Source: Lutjanus erythropterus
Lineage: Eukaryota; Chordata; Actinopteri; Lutjaniformes; Lutjanidae
Direction of reading: 5' to 3'
DNA: 64,000 nucleotides
NCBI GenBank assembly: GCA_020091685.1
Contig: CM034607.1
Location: 5,782,130 to 5,846,129 of the forward strand
The translations under genes and the position numbers were made by a program. The notes under the pieces were generated by a model. The model was not told where the DNA came from. It saw only the letters and a list, made by a program, of their open reading frames with translations, and searched no databases. Each line of letters begins with the position of its first letter. Within the stretch, counting starts at the first letter, position 1. Shown here in pieces: positions 12,081 to 24,421 of this stretch.

Positions 12081-12360
12081 TGAGTAGAGTAACCTTGACG
12101 ACAACAAACAGGATGAGAAGCTGTTATCACTTTTTCATGTCTTTTTTTTTAAAGCAAATCATATCCAAGGAGACAAGCACACTGGGCTCATATGGTACAT
12201 CAAAGAAAAGCAATTTTCTTAATTAATTACACATTTAATCAAAAAGAAGATGCCTGAGCCGACAAAGTCAGATGAACACAACAATATAAAGCTTAGCGAG
12301 GTCCAAATAGCTGTTCGTCTGATAAGAAAAAAACATTCCAGGTTGCCATATACAAAAAGC

Positions 12361-12832
12361 TAGGGTTGCATATAATGATTATTTTCATTGAAAATTAATC
12401 TTAATTTCTCAATTCATCTTTTTTGAAAAATACTGTATGTCTAAACATGTGGAGCCCAAAGACGGACGTTTGGACCTATTTAACCTACAGTTATTTTCAT
12501 GATGGATCAATCTGTCCATCATTTTCTCCACTAATCGATTAGTTGTCCTATCCGTAAAATGTCAGAAAATGTTGATCTTTGATTGAATGTCTCTCAAAGC
12601 CAAAAATGACATCCTAAAATGTCTTGTTTTGTCCACAACTCAAAGATATCCAGTTTACTATCAGAGAGGAGTAAAGAAACCAGAGGAAAATGTGTACACT
12701 TAAGAAGCTGAAATCAGAGAATTTGGACTCTTTTTTTTTTTCTTAAGGAATGACTCAAACCGATTGATTATCAGAATAGTTGGCGATTAATTTAATAATC
12801 AATTAATTGTTGTTGCTCTGAAAACAGCCCTA
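12361..12832 (+). mobile_element. hAT-like MITE with 'cgattaatt' ends
   Basis: The core 'aaaatgtcttgttttgtcca' and 'gatatccagtttactatcag' and the end 'agttggcgattaatttaata' belong to a MITE family found in very many teleosts. Both ends carry AT-rich near-palindromic TAAT words. There is no coding capacity. Further copies lie at 24225-24421(-), 34500-34713(+), 36940-37178(+) and 50881-51183(-). I call it hAT-like by resemblance; the superfamily cannot be proven here. Confidence 0.7.
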
Positions 12833-12924
12833 CTAGAATTTAATAAATATAATCAAATATAGTACAATGTTTTTATTTTGAGCAAAAAAATATCTACCAA
12901 TGGAGTATAAATCTTATATTATAA

Positions 12925-13560
12925 ATCTACTCATGTGAAGAACATAAGGGGTCTCAACATTAGGGAAAAAAATGTCAAAATTTGAGCAAGTTGTTCTTAT
13001 TACAAACAATGAAACTCTTACTACTTACTGAAAATGAGAATTATGGTCTCTTGATTGAGCTGCCTTCAAGAATTTATACTTGATCTGAGATGAATAATTA
13101 GCAAAAAGAAATAAAAGCTTACACTAAGGTTTAAGTGTATTTTTGTCACTATAATTAGATTTATGATTCCAGTGAATAATATCCAGTGAGAAACATGCTC
13201 TCTTCATGTAGAGACTATTTTTACATAGGATAGAGGACTAGTAGAGAGCTGAACATTATGATGTCACAGCGAAGTTGACCTTTGACCCTTTGCAGATAAA
13301 ATGTCATCAATTCATCACTTTTTCCTGTCAGACAGTTGTGTCAAATTTTGTCATAATCAGCTATGAATTCTAGAGGCATGGTCAAAAATGTGTTTTGTGA
13401 GGTCAAAGTGACTTTTGAACTTTAACCTTTGACCCCAAATATTGAATCAGATCATCCTTGGGTCCAAGTGGATATGTTTGACAAGTTTGAAGAAATTCCA
13501 TCAAAGCATTCTTAAGATATCAAGGTAACACGGAGGCATACAAATATGTGACTTTGTCCA
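12925..13560 (+). repeat. Dispersed teleost repeat, copy A
   Basis: Readable family blocks are 'actcatgtgaag' (~12930), 'tccagtgagaaacatgctct' (13182-13201), 'gttgacctttgaccctttgc' (13274-13293) and 'ttcttaagatatcaaggtaa' (13510-13529). I recognise the order as a long percomorph repeat of unknown class. A partial second copy is at 25590-25950, sharing 'tccagtgagaaacatg' and the blocks around it. Confidence 0.65.
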
Positions 13561-15489
13561 AAGTTAAGCACCAGAAGTATTTTTATTTTTTAGATTTTTT
13601 ATTAAAATGTTCAGGAAAAAATTGCAACAGAGCTGTTCCACTGAAAAGCATTGACGATATTGAGTCTTTCATTCGTTCTCCATAGTCACACAGACCAAAG
13701 AATTCCAGATCAATCAGTAACAGATTAAGAAGCAATTTTCTATTTTGTTAAGGCCTGCTGTTAAACTAGTATTGTAAACATAACATTCCAGCTGCCACTG
13801 TGAAAAATGACTATTACAGCTAGTCTAGCATAATAAAATAACAATAAATAAGAATAACATTCAAAGTAGCACTGTCAAAAACTAGATACAGACAGGTTTG
13901 AAGTGTGAGAGCACTGGACGGCGCTCTGACCAGGGAGGACTGACTATCAGCCTGTAAATGGCGGCCATATGAAGCAGGGCTTTTGGGGTGCAGACTGGGT
14001 TTGATTTGGACTGTAAATCAGCTCCAGTTAGAAGCACCTGGGCTAGATTTGGGCTGCAGTAGGCTCATGATTCTGGCAGGTCGTTCATCAGGATGCTGGC
14101 AGGAGCCAGGTGACCAGGCGTGCCAAATTTAGGCTGTTGTTCGGCAGAGCTCTTTTGGCACTGAAGGGCTTACGCATTTTAACTTGGCTGGCAGCATAAG
14201 TGAAACTTTGTGTAGACTTTGTTTTTTCCTATTGAAACAGAGAAACCAAGACAATAAGAGCCATAGAGGAGTCTTGAAACAGTCAAACATGGTTCCAAAT
14301 ATTATACAGTTATTTAAAGAACAATTTAACACCCGATTTCAGCTAAAACACATTCAAACCATTAATAATAATAAAAAAAATGGATTGATTCCAGAACACC
14401 CACTTCCCATCCCTGCTGTAAACCGATGACCACCTGACACTCCCACCTCCCTCACAGCTCTGTCACACTGTTGCTCCAATGTTCTTCTATCTTTCCTCCA
14501 GGCTTCCTGTGTTTTAGCTGTTTTCAGCTACTATAATAACTTAGTCTAACATATGGCAGTCATCCTAAATTTATACAACCATAGTTGTATAAATTTAGTA
14601 TGGAACATGAATGGCATGTTACCTCTTAATGTAGGAGTGTGGGGTCCCAGAAAATGGTGTAGATTTTTAACAGATTTGTTCAGGCTGTAGGACAGAATTA
14701 GTTGATTTTCAGTGGAAAAGGGAAATTTTCTCAGGTAAAAGAAAATTAATACTACAGAGTCAGACCAAGGTCAGTTAACTGCTCTTAAGTCCCGCCCTTT
14801 TTTGCTCTGTATTCCAATAACAGTTGAGCAAATTTGGGGACAGGCTCCACTGTGGGAGTGCAGAGCCACTGCTGGGGGGCGCGGATGGTGATAATTGTGG
14901 GGTGGGGTACCTGAACTCTTTTTGGCTTCTGAAGGGGAGTGCCTCAGAAAAGGTTTTAGACCCACTAAATTAGCTAATGCAAGCAAAGCATAAGCTTACT
15001 AGCAAGCTAATGTCAGCAAAACAGTCACTAACAAGCTAGCTAGTTAATGATTCATCTAATTTAGCTCACTAGTTAGCTGACATTTTGCTAATATTAGCCA
15101 ATTTAAGCTAATTTATCAGTGTCTTTCAACCATCTTCAAATGTTCTTTCTTTTCAACATAGACGCTAAAGTACAATACTAAATGACTAACTCAAAGCTCA
15201 GGCCTTTACCTTTACTTCAGTTTATTTGTGTTGTGGATTGTAATGTACATTTGAACTGACTTACTGTATTATAAGGTAAAAATTGTGGGGTGGTTTTTGT
15301 TTCTGTTATCTTTTGAATTTTCAGTTTTCGTTAGCGGTGTGTACGTGTCATGAGGCAAACCAGCTTATATCTCAGATAATATTAATCACCTGAGAGCAGC
15401 TTTTCTAAATCAGTCATTTCTGTTGTGACATGAAGGCAGGCTAAAACTAACAGCAAAGTCTTAGAGGTTAAAAGCAGAGCATGGAGTAG
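13561..15489. other. No gene seen; 'gctaa'-rich patch
   Basis: No recognisable gene. The interval 14970-15115 is enriched in 'agctaa', 'gctagc' and 'ttagct' words, a degenerate low-complexity pattern seen in fish DNA. A 16-bp palindrome, 'tttatacaaccatagttgta' with its reverse, occurs near 14570-14600. Confidence 0.4.
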
Positions 15490-16461
15490 ACACTTAGAAA
15501 TAAGGGTTCTTCTTGTGGAGCTGAGTTTCTATGTCGAACCATTTGCTTCTTAGGAACCTTTTTTTCTGAAGAAAGGCATTTGTCAGGGGTTCTTTGTAAG
15601 ACTAAGCCATTTTCATCCAAAGAACCCTTTTTGGAAGAAAGAGTTCATCAAGGATTGTTGAAATCCTTAAAGAACTCTTTCGTCAGTGTCCTTTGTGCCA
15701 TAATATAAAAAGATTCTCAGTAGATCGCTCTAGGTGGGTTCTAGATAAAACCCAAAGGTTTCTCTGTATAACCCCCTGGGTTTGTTCTAGATAAAATCAT
15801 TTGAATATAAAAAAAGTGCTCACTAGAACTCCATTAATGTTTTCTAGATAAAACCTTCGGACTATGTAAAGGTTCTCATTAGACCCTCCTGGGTGGATTC
15901 TAGATAAAACCTTTGGAATATGTAAAGGTTCTCAGTTTAACCCACTGGGTTTGTTCTAGATAAAATCATTGGAATTTTAAAAAAAGGTTTGTGGTAGAAC
16001 TCTGAGTAGATTCTAGATAAAACTTTTGGAATATAAAAAGGTTCTCTGTTGGACTCTAAAAGTCTTATATAAAGAATATATAAAAGGCTCTCAGTAGAAC
16101 CCCCTGGGCGGGTTCTAGATGAATCCCTTGGAATACAAAAAGGTCTAAGTAGAGCTCCCTGGATGCATTCTTGTTAGCATAAGGTGGAAGGTTTCTGGAT
16201 AGAACTCCCAGAGAGGGCTCTGGGTGGAACAGGTACACCATAGAAGGGTTCTCTGTAAACCTCTTGTAAGGGGCTTCTGGGTGAAACCTTTCACAGATGG
16301 CTCGAATTATAACCCTTTATATTGGGTTCCAGATAGAACTCTCCAAGTAGAGCATTTATATAAGTATAAAATTAGTAAATATGTATAAAAAGGTTCTACC
16401 AGGAACCAAAAGGGGTTCTCCTGTGGGGTAAAGTCAAAGAAGCCTTCATTTCTAAGAGTGT
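15490..16461. mobile_element. TIR element carrying an internal tandem array
   Basis: The two ends are inverted copies: left 'acacttagaaataagggttc' (15490-15509), right 'gaagccttcatttctaagag' running to 'tgt' at 16461. Between them lie many copies of 'ggttct' and 'aaccctt' words and a tandem array (15739 onward). I see no open frame of note. It resembles the teleost MITE type whose interior is built of 'aagaaccctttttggaacc'-like words. It is non-autonomous; the superfamily is uncertain. Confidence 0.72.
15739..16170 (+). repeat. Degenerate minisatellite, period ~56-57 bp
   Basis: 'ttctagat' recurs at 15739, 15785, 15842, 15898, 15954, 16011 and 16113, giving spacings of 46, 57, 56, 56, 57 and 102 (about two units with one motif lost). 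Each unit reads roughly ttctagataaaacc, then ttggaatat, then aaaaggttctc, then agaacccc-tgggt. Units differ by 10-25%, so the array is old. Confidence 0.85.
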
Positions 16462-17149
16462 ATATAAAGACATACAATCACACACTTAGTGAGAAATGTA
16501 GCTCTCAGTCAGCTATATGTCATGTAATGTTGTTAAATCAGTATTCTTTTAAATATTAATTTTATATTCATGGTTTAGCTTATCTTAATATGACAATGTA
16601 TACTTTTCATATGATGATTTTTATGTGTCAGTGTTTTACACGCTTTCACTGTGCTGCTATTCACACATCTCATGCTTTTCAGCCTTTTATCTCCACTTAA
16701 GTCGTTCTGGTATCTGACCTAATTTCCCGACGGGGATCATTTAAGTTTCATATTATCTTTTATCTATGTCTTATCTTAATAGGTCTTGGCTTTCTCTGAT
16801 TGCAATACCCAGAAATCTCTTCTCTGTAATGTCAGTCGCCTGAGCAGCATGTGTGGGAGAGGTAATTCAGCCGCTCAAGACGAGCAAATCTTACTCCAGC
16901 TGACAAAAAGATTTTTACACCTGATGATGATCAAAGTGTATAAATGACAAAGAATTTATTGATGGAAATTTATTCTGACGAGGCAGCAAAGAAGAAGATA
17001 AAATAGGATAATACTATCAAATATTGTCAGTTTGTCTATTCATCCTCCATATTTATTAACACTTGAAGTTTTCATATGACAGATTAATCTATTTTTAGAC
17101 ACTAACTTTAAAAGGGGTGGAAATTGAGTTGAAATTAAAATTGGCTTGG
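16462..17149. other. No gene seen; unique-looking block
   Basis: The part at 16720-16940 looks like unique, non-repetitive DNA ('gacgagcaaatcttactcca'), possibly conserved non-coding sequence. The rest is AT-rich. Confidence 0.25.
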
Positions 17150-17340
17150 CCAGGAGCACATTTTTAGCCCTGCTAGTGGCATGGCTTTGGTTCAGATTGA
17201 ATTGTCTCAACAGCCGCTGGGCAGATTGAGATGAAATTTGGTACAGACACTCACCCAAAGGATGCACCGTAGTGACATTAGTGATCCCCTGGCTTTTCAT
17301 CTAGTGTCTGCATGAGGTTGACATTTGTGTCATTGCATCG
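17150..17340 (+). repeat. Dispersed teleost repeat fragment
   Basis: 'gagatgaaatttggtacaga' (17228-17247), followed by 'gtgatcccctggcttttcat' (17281-17300), is the signature of a dispersed repeat that I recognise from many percomorph sequences. It is non-coding, and both ends are indistinct. Confidence 0.65.
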
Positions 17341-18159
17341 ATTGACATGATGTTTTGTTAGTATGTGGAAAGAGGTTTTTGTTCTTTGGACAAGTCTCTA
17401 AAATGTTTATTATAAAAGCTGCATTCAGGTCCAAAAAACCCTGAGAAAACTGTAATTTATTTAAAGTAATGATGCGTTTCCTTTTAGCCACTAGTTCCAA
17501 AAAAAGGTGAGGAGGGAAGTCTGAACGTGACTGAAAGTAAAACATTAATATATTACCCCTTCTGTAAACATGATTTCTGTCCAAGTCATTTTCATGTTTC
17601 TTTTAAAGAGAAGATAAAACTCCCATGATCCCATGCTACTTCATAACGTCATCAAACTATGACTTGTTTTAATGTGGCAGAATTTACATACTGTGCATTT
17701 AAATAAAAACAAAATTATGAAATAAATTATCACATGAATAAATTGTGTAATATATAGAAATATAACACTTATGAAATATGTGAAATCATTTGAGAAATTA
17801 TAAGTAATGTTTTTAAAAACAGTTTTTATTCATATGTTCATATTAGAACTTTAGAAAAGTCTGTTTTTATTTCATAGGGTAATTCATAGGTGTTTTTCCA
17901 ATAATATTATTAATTTCATAATCACACATTGTTTCAAATTTTTCCTACAAAGTTTTTATTTCATAATTTCATATATGTTGACACTGCCGTCTCACCCCTC
18001 AGTCGATCACATGCCCCCAGCCTCGTAAAAGGAGCAAAATATAGGAATTTTAGTTTAAGATTACTTAAAATCAACAGAATATAAAGAAAAAACAGTTTTG
18101 ATGTGTCAGATTTGTCTGTATTGTGTTGCAGAGATATCTGCTGATACCTCGGCCCATCC
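17341..18159. other. Very AT-rich, no gene seen
   Basis: From 17690 to 17970 the DNA is strongly AT-rich, with 'tttttatttcataatttcat' (17954-17973) roughly mirrored by 'ataaaaacaaaattatgaaa' (about 17703-17722). This suggests a decayed inverted-repeat element. No protein is recognisable. Confidence 0.4.
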
Positions 18160-19189
18160 TGTCTTGTAATACCTCAAGATGTGACAGTGAGTCATGAGTG
18201 TCCAATCAGTCCAACAACACCAAGGTGGTTTTCTTGACAGTTTTAGGCTCATTCCTGCAGGCCCCACTCAGTCCTCCAGATGTGAGCTCTGACTGAAGCC
18301 CGACCTGGTCTGACTTGCATTGTGTGCAGATCTTAGGAAGGTGGAAATGCAATCCATATAACAATCTAATAGTGTACCCTGATGCAGATGGCATTTTAAC
18401 ACCAGGTGTAAATGGGGTGTCACCAGTGTCCACCAGTCTCAGAGGGTGTATTTGGACCTGTTCCGGATGTGTTCACTGGGAGGCTGCTGAGCCCAGTCCC
18501 ATTGGCTGCTTTGGTCCTGGTGCTCATTCCAGCACTGCTCCCCACCAGCATTCTCCCCTACCCCACCCCCGCGTGCAACGTCTCTGAAAAGCTCTTCCTC
18601 CTATGCTCGTGGCGAAAGCACCCTTCTTGCTTTGAGCTCACAGTCTGTCACAGTCTGGGTAGAGTCAGCTAGCAATAGGACCACTAGCTGCATGGCTAAC
18701 TTAGCTAACTAGCTAATGGCAGCTACAATTAGCAGCCATTTAGGTCCAGGGCCAGATTAGCCAGTTAGGTCATGACAGCTAGTGTCATCGGGAAAAATGC
18801 CACAACAGACTTTTTAGAAAACTGTCTGAAAAGGTCATAAAACAAATAAAATAGATACTTATTTCTTAAATTATTGTGCAAATAAAATGGACTATCATTT
18901 TAAAATAATTAGAAAAGTTTGACAAATTTCTTCAGATTGTTGGTTCACCTAAACATGAGGCTCCATAAAAGGAGACTCTGTTCAGTGCAGTGTTGGTGAG
19001 GGAAAAGGAAGAGGCAGAGAAAAAGCATTTTAAAGGGAATAGAACCCCTGTTGTACCCCCATAGCACCGTCTGTCAGTGGTGTCCTTCAGAGATGCACAT
19101 CATCAAACAGTTGTGACTGATTTTCATGTTTACAAAATGGTATGATCAAGGTGAAGTAGTACCTTGCCTTGACAGATGAATGAGGCAGC
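18160..19189. other. No gene seen; repeat remnant and gctaac-rich patch
   Basis: 18160-18420 ends with 'ttaacaccaggtgtaaatgg' (18396-18415), near-identical to 629-648, so it is probably a decayed dispersed repeat. 18665-18760 is rich in 'agctaac' and 'gctagc' words. No frame resembles a protein. Confidence 0.4.
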
Positions 19190-19570
19190 CTTGCCTAAAA
19201 CAAACAGAACGAGGCTGTAACAGCTTTTTCATTTGCTCTCTGAAACAAATTGCACCCAAGATGAGACTATGCGGCATTTGTTAATTCTCAGCCTTGAACT
19301 GACAAACTGAACTGCCTACATGTCAGATATGCAATGAGGCAAATCAAGCCGATTCATTTTTATTGCCAAGCCTTCAGTCAGTAGTTATCAGCAGGGAGAG
19401 CAGCTGTAGCCCTTCATTCAAATGCAGCTTTGAATTTATTTTTAAAGACAAATTCAAGGCAGCCTTACAGCATTACAGCAGCTCCGGTTCTGATGGTGAC
19501 ATTTGAAGAAATGACTGAGGTGCCTGGGAGAGATGAGGTCATGGCTGGCATGTACAGGTTGCTTGGATTA
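19190..19570. other. Candidate conserved non-coding block
   Basis: Unique-looking sequence with words such as 'caaatcaagccgattcattt' and 'cagcagctccggttctgatg' and no repeat that I recognise. Its texture resembles vertebrate conserved non-coding DNA. Only an alignment can decide. Confidence 0.22.
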
Positions 19571-19619
19571 TTCATTGAGTTTTATCATGCTTGATGCTCT
19601 ACAGTAGCCATTCCCAAAC

Positions 19620-20240
19620 TTAAATATTGCTAAACACATTACACATGTTAGAAGAAAACATGAAAACATATGAAAAGAACTATCTACTACTGAAGGTTGA
19701 CCGTTAAACTGTTCACGATTTTACTGATGAGGAGTTTTTGGCTGGACCTGAAACATGGCTCGATGACATGTTGGCGTCATGATCCCACAACACTGTATAA
19801 ACCCCATGGACCAGCACACGAATGACACCACCCTCCTTCCCCCCACCCTCAGTTATGAACGTACCTTCAGTGTCCAAATCAGTCCAGCAGTTCACTTCAG
19901 CTCATTTCAGTTCCAACAACCTGACACAGAAGAAAAAAATAAAAAACATCCTGTCACCGTCCTCTGGCTCTGGTGGCTCAAACATGTCTGGACATGTCCA
20001 ATGAAGCTGCTAGACGGAGCGTCCGTGTTTTGGATTATTTTTAGGTCGTAGTGGTGTTTGACGCTGAGACAGTGAAGTGGACACGGCCGTCAGCATTTCA
20101 AAGCAAAGCAAAACTGCCAATTTTTCATGATTTTGACACCTAATTTCATAAATTTATAGATTTTTTTTAATCATCCAAATTTGGCTTGGTGGTTGATATG
20201 ATTTTGTGGTGTGTCAAGGCCCAATTTGACATCTGAAAAT
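19620..20240 (+). repeat. Unclassified ~600-bp family, copy 1 of 3
   Basis: The core 'tccaaatcagtccagcagtt' (19872-19891), then 'cctctggctctggtggctca' (19961-19980) and 'aacatgtctggacatgtcca', is shared with copies at 35975-36236 and 46810-47390 (reverse). Outside the core, copies 1 and 3 also share 'tttttcatgattttga' and 'atcatccaaatttgg' to the right, and 'catgttagaa' to the left, giving a full length near 600 bp. I find no open frame with known similarity and no proven TIR. It may be a non-autonomous DNA transposon. Confidence 0.8.
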
Positions 20241-20724
20241 CTTCCACGGCCCACCCAAACATTTAATCACAACTCTGGTCAACAGACAAGACTAATCCCA
20301 TATAAGATGTGTTCCAGTATCAGTGTCACAGGTCTCCAAATACAGTGCAACACCTGTTTATCTATTTCATATAAGGAAGGGATACTGTACAGTGAGTGAG
20401 TTAATTAGGGCCAAGATTGTTCATACACAATTTATTTGCAGATTGTAGAATATATACATGACAAAGATATTTCACATTTGACATTTTACAGAAACATTAT
20501 TGTCCAAAGTGATATCAGGACACTGAAACAGTAACCTTTCACTGGTATTTTTAATAATTATATATAACTATAAATAAAAACAGAAATAGTGCAAAATATA
20601 TAAATATATTGAACCTGAATTAAGAAAAAAGGCAAAAAAATGCGTTAAATACTGCCTATTAAGTTTTTTTTTAAATAAAAACAATCTGCATTATGATGTT
20701 AAACAAAACTTTACATATAGACAT
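20241..20724. other. AT-rich spacer, no gene seen
   Basis: AT-rich sequence that may be the decayed body of the element whose end is at 20725-20827. Confidence 0.35.
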
Positions 20725-20827
20725 ATATCAAACAAGATATATGCTGATACAGATAAAGACATATATATCTGATAAGTCAATATCGGGACAATAATATCAA
20801 TCAGCCAATATATCGGTCAGGCTCTAG
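20725..20827. mobile_element. End fragment of a 'tatatcgg' MITE
   Basis: 'tatctgataagtcaatatcg', then 'cagccaatatatcggtcagg' (20802-20821) and 'ctcta', is the terminus of a teleost and general vertebrate MITE family with TATCGG-rich ends. The opposite terminus is not visible. Confidence 0.55.
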
Positions 20828-21152
20828 TCATTATGGCCAAATAAACCCTGACAGGGTGATGCAGGAGCCTAATACTATGATGACCTGCTCACTGTACATT
20901 ATCCTGCTTATTACATGGCTACTTACTTAAAAAAATGATGTGATCAATGATTTGACCCAAAATATTAATCAAAAATTTATTTTATTGCTCCTCCAGAGTC
21001 TGTGATCAGAACTGTGTCCATAGCAGTGGCTCATTCTTCATAGGAACAGTCTGTTATACATAACAATGTCCTGCTATACAGAAATAATAGACCTTAGAAT
21101 GCTGTAATTGACCAATCAGAACTGAGTGTTTAACAAAGCCGTGTAATAAATT

Positions 21153-21510
21153 AGGGCTGCGCTTTTGGTAAAAAAAAAGTCATATTGCAATTATTTTGAC
21201 TGAAATTGGGATTGCAGTGTCCAATATGATTAAAGGAAATGATCCGTTTTGCATTACAATTTTCATCTTCACTGATAAAATAGTTATTAAAATTGTGATG
21301 ATGTGATATTTATTGAGATCTGTATCAAATAAACATGTTTTCTTTTGTCTGGAGAACAAGATTTTTAGGCTAGGTCACCTCTGCAGCGTCAGGGTACCTT
21401 ATTATAATGCTGTTTTCTCACATGTTCCTCCCCTTTTTTAAAAATCAGGATTGGTTTTGCTCTTTGGATATTGTACTTGCAGTTTTATTGCAATTAATTG
21501 CGCAATCCTA
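21153..21510 (+). mobile_element. MITE with 'agggctgcgc' ends, copy 1
   Basis: It begins 'agggctgcgctttt' and ends 'attgcgcaatccta', imperfect inverted ends. The interior ('catcttcactgataaaatag', 'aaacatgttttcttttgtct') matches the copy at 30548-30886 along its length. It is non-coding. Confidence 0.72.
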
Positions 21511-21639
21511 TAATGAATGAAGAATAACAGGTAATTTAAATCTCCTGGCTTTGCTTTATTATTTGCTTTTTTAATCAAAAATAAATATATGTAATTTCAG
21601 ACTTTGTTGTTTGTTTTTCGTGACCTCTCAGTGCCCACC

Positions 21640-22140
21640 TGCAGGGCCTTCACAGCTTTGGGAATCACTGCTCTAAAGAAAATTGGTTTGCAGGAAAAGA
21701 TGCCTGTGCATGATGTGCATGAAGCATGCATCTGTGTGTGCACTGTACATGAATCAACACCACTTCAAAGCTAATTAGTCATGACATTAACTAATCCTGT
21801 CGCCAACATGGACCATGGGAGCAGGTGAATGCCATCACCGTTTCCACGGCTTTAACATGTTGTCTTTGTGTGGGAACCCTGATAACAGCAGCTGGGCCAG
21901 CGAAGAACCTCTCTGCGTCGCCACGGTGACACTGTCACAAAGTGTGTCGTAATTTCTGGCTGTGCTCCGATTGCTGAGTGTCCCCAAAAGGGATTTGCAA
22001 ATCGACCGTACGTGAGATTCAGAAGAGGAAAGAGATGCAAGAGAAATTTGTGTTTGAACCATATTTGCAAAATAATTATCCTCAGCTTATGATGTGGGTA
22101 ATTATGCAGGTAGGCTGACATTATTCAAATGAAAAGCAGT
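21640..22140. other. Candidate conserved non-coding block
   Basis: Unique-looking sequence with TAAT-type words ('caaagctaattagtcatgac' near 21766-21785, 'gtgggtaattatgcaggtag') and balanced composition. No protein similarity is recognised in its frames (89 codons or fewer). Confidence 0.22.
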
Positions 22141-23090
22141 TTAACAAAATAGTTTTGTTTATCTGTTTTTTGTGTGTGGTGCACTCTAGCAAGGGAGTAA
22201 AACTAACCAAAGAAGAGAAAGGCGAAAGAGTAACATCTATGTGTGAAATAGGAGCCCCTGAGAATAATGTGCTTTAAATGAGTTTGAGGAAAAGACACTG
22301 TAGTCTCTTAGTGTGAGGTGAAAAACAAGTAATAATGAAAGCTGCAAGCAGAGAAGAATGAGCCCTCACATCCCTGTGCACGTCACAGTCTACACCTCGC
22401 TCATTTCTGGATGCTGACTGGTCAGCATGGCTCTGAATTTTCACGTTTTGGACACACATTTTTAATCTGCTGCCTCAAGAAAGAGAGAAACTACCTGTCA
22501 TGAGTTCCTGTTGCCCTGGGGATGTGTTCATAGTACATAGATTGCTTTGTTTTTCTTTTCTTTGTGTGTGTATGTGAGAACAATATATTTGTAGAATTCA
22601 AAATGCTGTTTTGTGGAATGCATTCTAACTTTTTGCTGTATTGCGTTGTATTTTGCACTGTCTTAACAAGTACAATACCAGTGCTAATTCTGATGCCTAA
22701 GCTTTTGGGGATAATTAATTACGTGGTATTGAATCGATGCATAGACTTGGGTACTCACCAATACAGATAACAAGGTTTTAGAGTATCTGAGGCCTTTTCC
22801 AATCAATGAACGACCATATTAACAAGAACAAAATATTATTTATGGCAGTACTGAATATTGAGTTGCATTCACCAGGTGGCCAGAAATATGACTGCAAATG
22901 AATGATAATGTTGCTCCATTACTGCTCCATGTGTAAATAAGAAACCATTTGCTAAGAAGCTTATCACAAAAAAAATTAGAAGGTGAGGATATGTCACTGC
23001 TGTATTACAACTTCTTTTTCACTGCGCCCACAAAATGCTGTCTAGACGCCATTGAAGATTGAAGGTCTACACACAAATGTGATTGCTTAA
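22141..23090. other. No gene seen
   Basis: Short frames only; no recognisable repeat. Confidence 0.4.
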
Positions 23091-23270
23091 ACAGACCTGG
23101 GTTGTTTAGTCCGGTTGAATTGAATTGGTCTGTTTTCCCCCTTGGTAAGATTAGTTTATGCAGATCTGCACAGAGCAGTCGTACTTGAGAAGTTCTCAGC
23201 CTGGTCAAAAACAAATTCTGGAGCAGTCCGTTTGTGGCAAACATCACCTGACCTCAATCTGACCCAACTA
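23091..23270 (+). mobile_element. Degenerate 'tttagtccggttgaattg' MITE
   Basis: 'gttgtttagtccggttgaat' (23101-23120), 'tttcccccttggtaagatta' and 'agtccgtttgtggcaaacat' follow the order of a common teleost MITE whose ends pair 'ttagtccggtt' with 'aaccg..c'. This copy is much decayed and non-coding. Confidence 0.5.
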
Positions 23271-24224
23271 CAAGGTGTACTCCTCAAGTTTGAGCTAAAT
23301 GGCTTCTCTAGACATGTGGGCTTTGCATACTGGGATGCAGAGTCATGACATCATCAGTTGCTAGCAGCTAGCGGGTGTGTGAGTTGAGGTGTGACCTTGA
23401 CGATGCAACAGAGTACCTGTTTAATTCTGGGGCAGGTTGGACCTTCTTCGTCTGTTTATTTTCCCGCTCCCATCCCAGACACAGCGAACCGCTAAGCCGA
23501 GTCAGCGTTCTCTTGTGGATTTTAGTGATGCATTTTGATGTGCTTGAATTTTGTTGTGCGTGAGGAGAAATGGAACCAAGGGAGACAAGCAACAGGTTTT
23601 CTCAAGAGCTCAAGGTCTGAAAATGTCCTTAAAACACATCCTAGCATGTATCAACCACTGACTGAAAGGCAATAGAAGAGGAGCAGCTCTTTTTTACTGA
23701 ACTCATGATACGTTGTAGTCTTCTGCATCACAGCCAGTGTATCCCTGCACTGTTTCCTGTGAACTCCTTGTGTCTGCCTATGCACCCATAATAATGGAAA
23801 CTATCAAGGAGCAAATGTAAAATGATTAGACAGGATTTTTTGTTTCACTTCCTTATACAGCTTTATACAGACATAGTTACTGCCATAGTTATATTTAAAT
23901 AGTACTTGCTCGTAACCATTTTTGTGACACTAGCACAAAAAAGATGACATCACATTTTTAATCCTGCCTACAAAGCTCTGATTGGCTCAGTTATAACCAG
24001 GCAAACACTCTTCAAAGAGCACAACACCAGATCAGTTAACACCATTGGGGAAAAAAATTAGATAGAGCTGAAACAGTTTTGTATATTACTGTTACTCTGA
24101 ACAGAAAATGAATCTGTTTTTATAATTCTTTTTATAATTAAGTCATGTTTTACACAATAACACAAAATCTTACTTTTTACAGCTTCTAAATTGAATTAAA
24201 TTAAATTGAAATTGCTGTTTTTTT
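23271..24224. other. No gene seen
   Basis: No recognisable gene. Some AT-rich tracts. The end (24060-24224) may belong to the hAT-like MITE that follows. Confidence 0.4.
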
Positions 24225-24421
24225 TAAAATCATATTTGATAGTAAACTGAACGTATTTTGGTTTCTGACAATTCAGCGATCTGAAAGCACCCTCTGCTTT
24301 GGGAAATTGTGATCAGCATTTTTCAGTGTTTTTTAGCATTTTATTGACAAAAAAGATTAAAATAGAAAATTAATATCAGAAAATCAATTGATAATGAAAA
24401 TAATCCATAGTTACAGCCCTA
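24225..24421 (-). mobile_element. hAT-like MITE, reverse copy
   Basis: 'ctttgggaaattgtgatcag' (24297-24316), then 'aatcaattgataatgaaaat' (24382-24401) and 'agttacagccct', is the family seen at 12361-12832, in reverse orientation. It is non-coding and partial. Confidence 0.6.

Noticed and set aside
15739-16170. Regularly spaced repeats considered as a CRISPR array
   Set aside because: Whole units repeat in tandem with gradual divergence, there are no unique spacers, and the setting is a fish genome.
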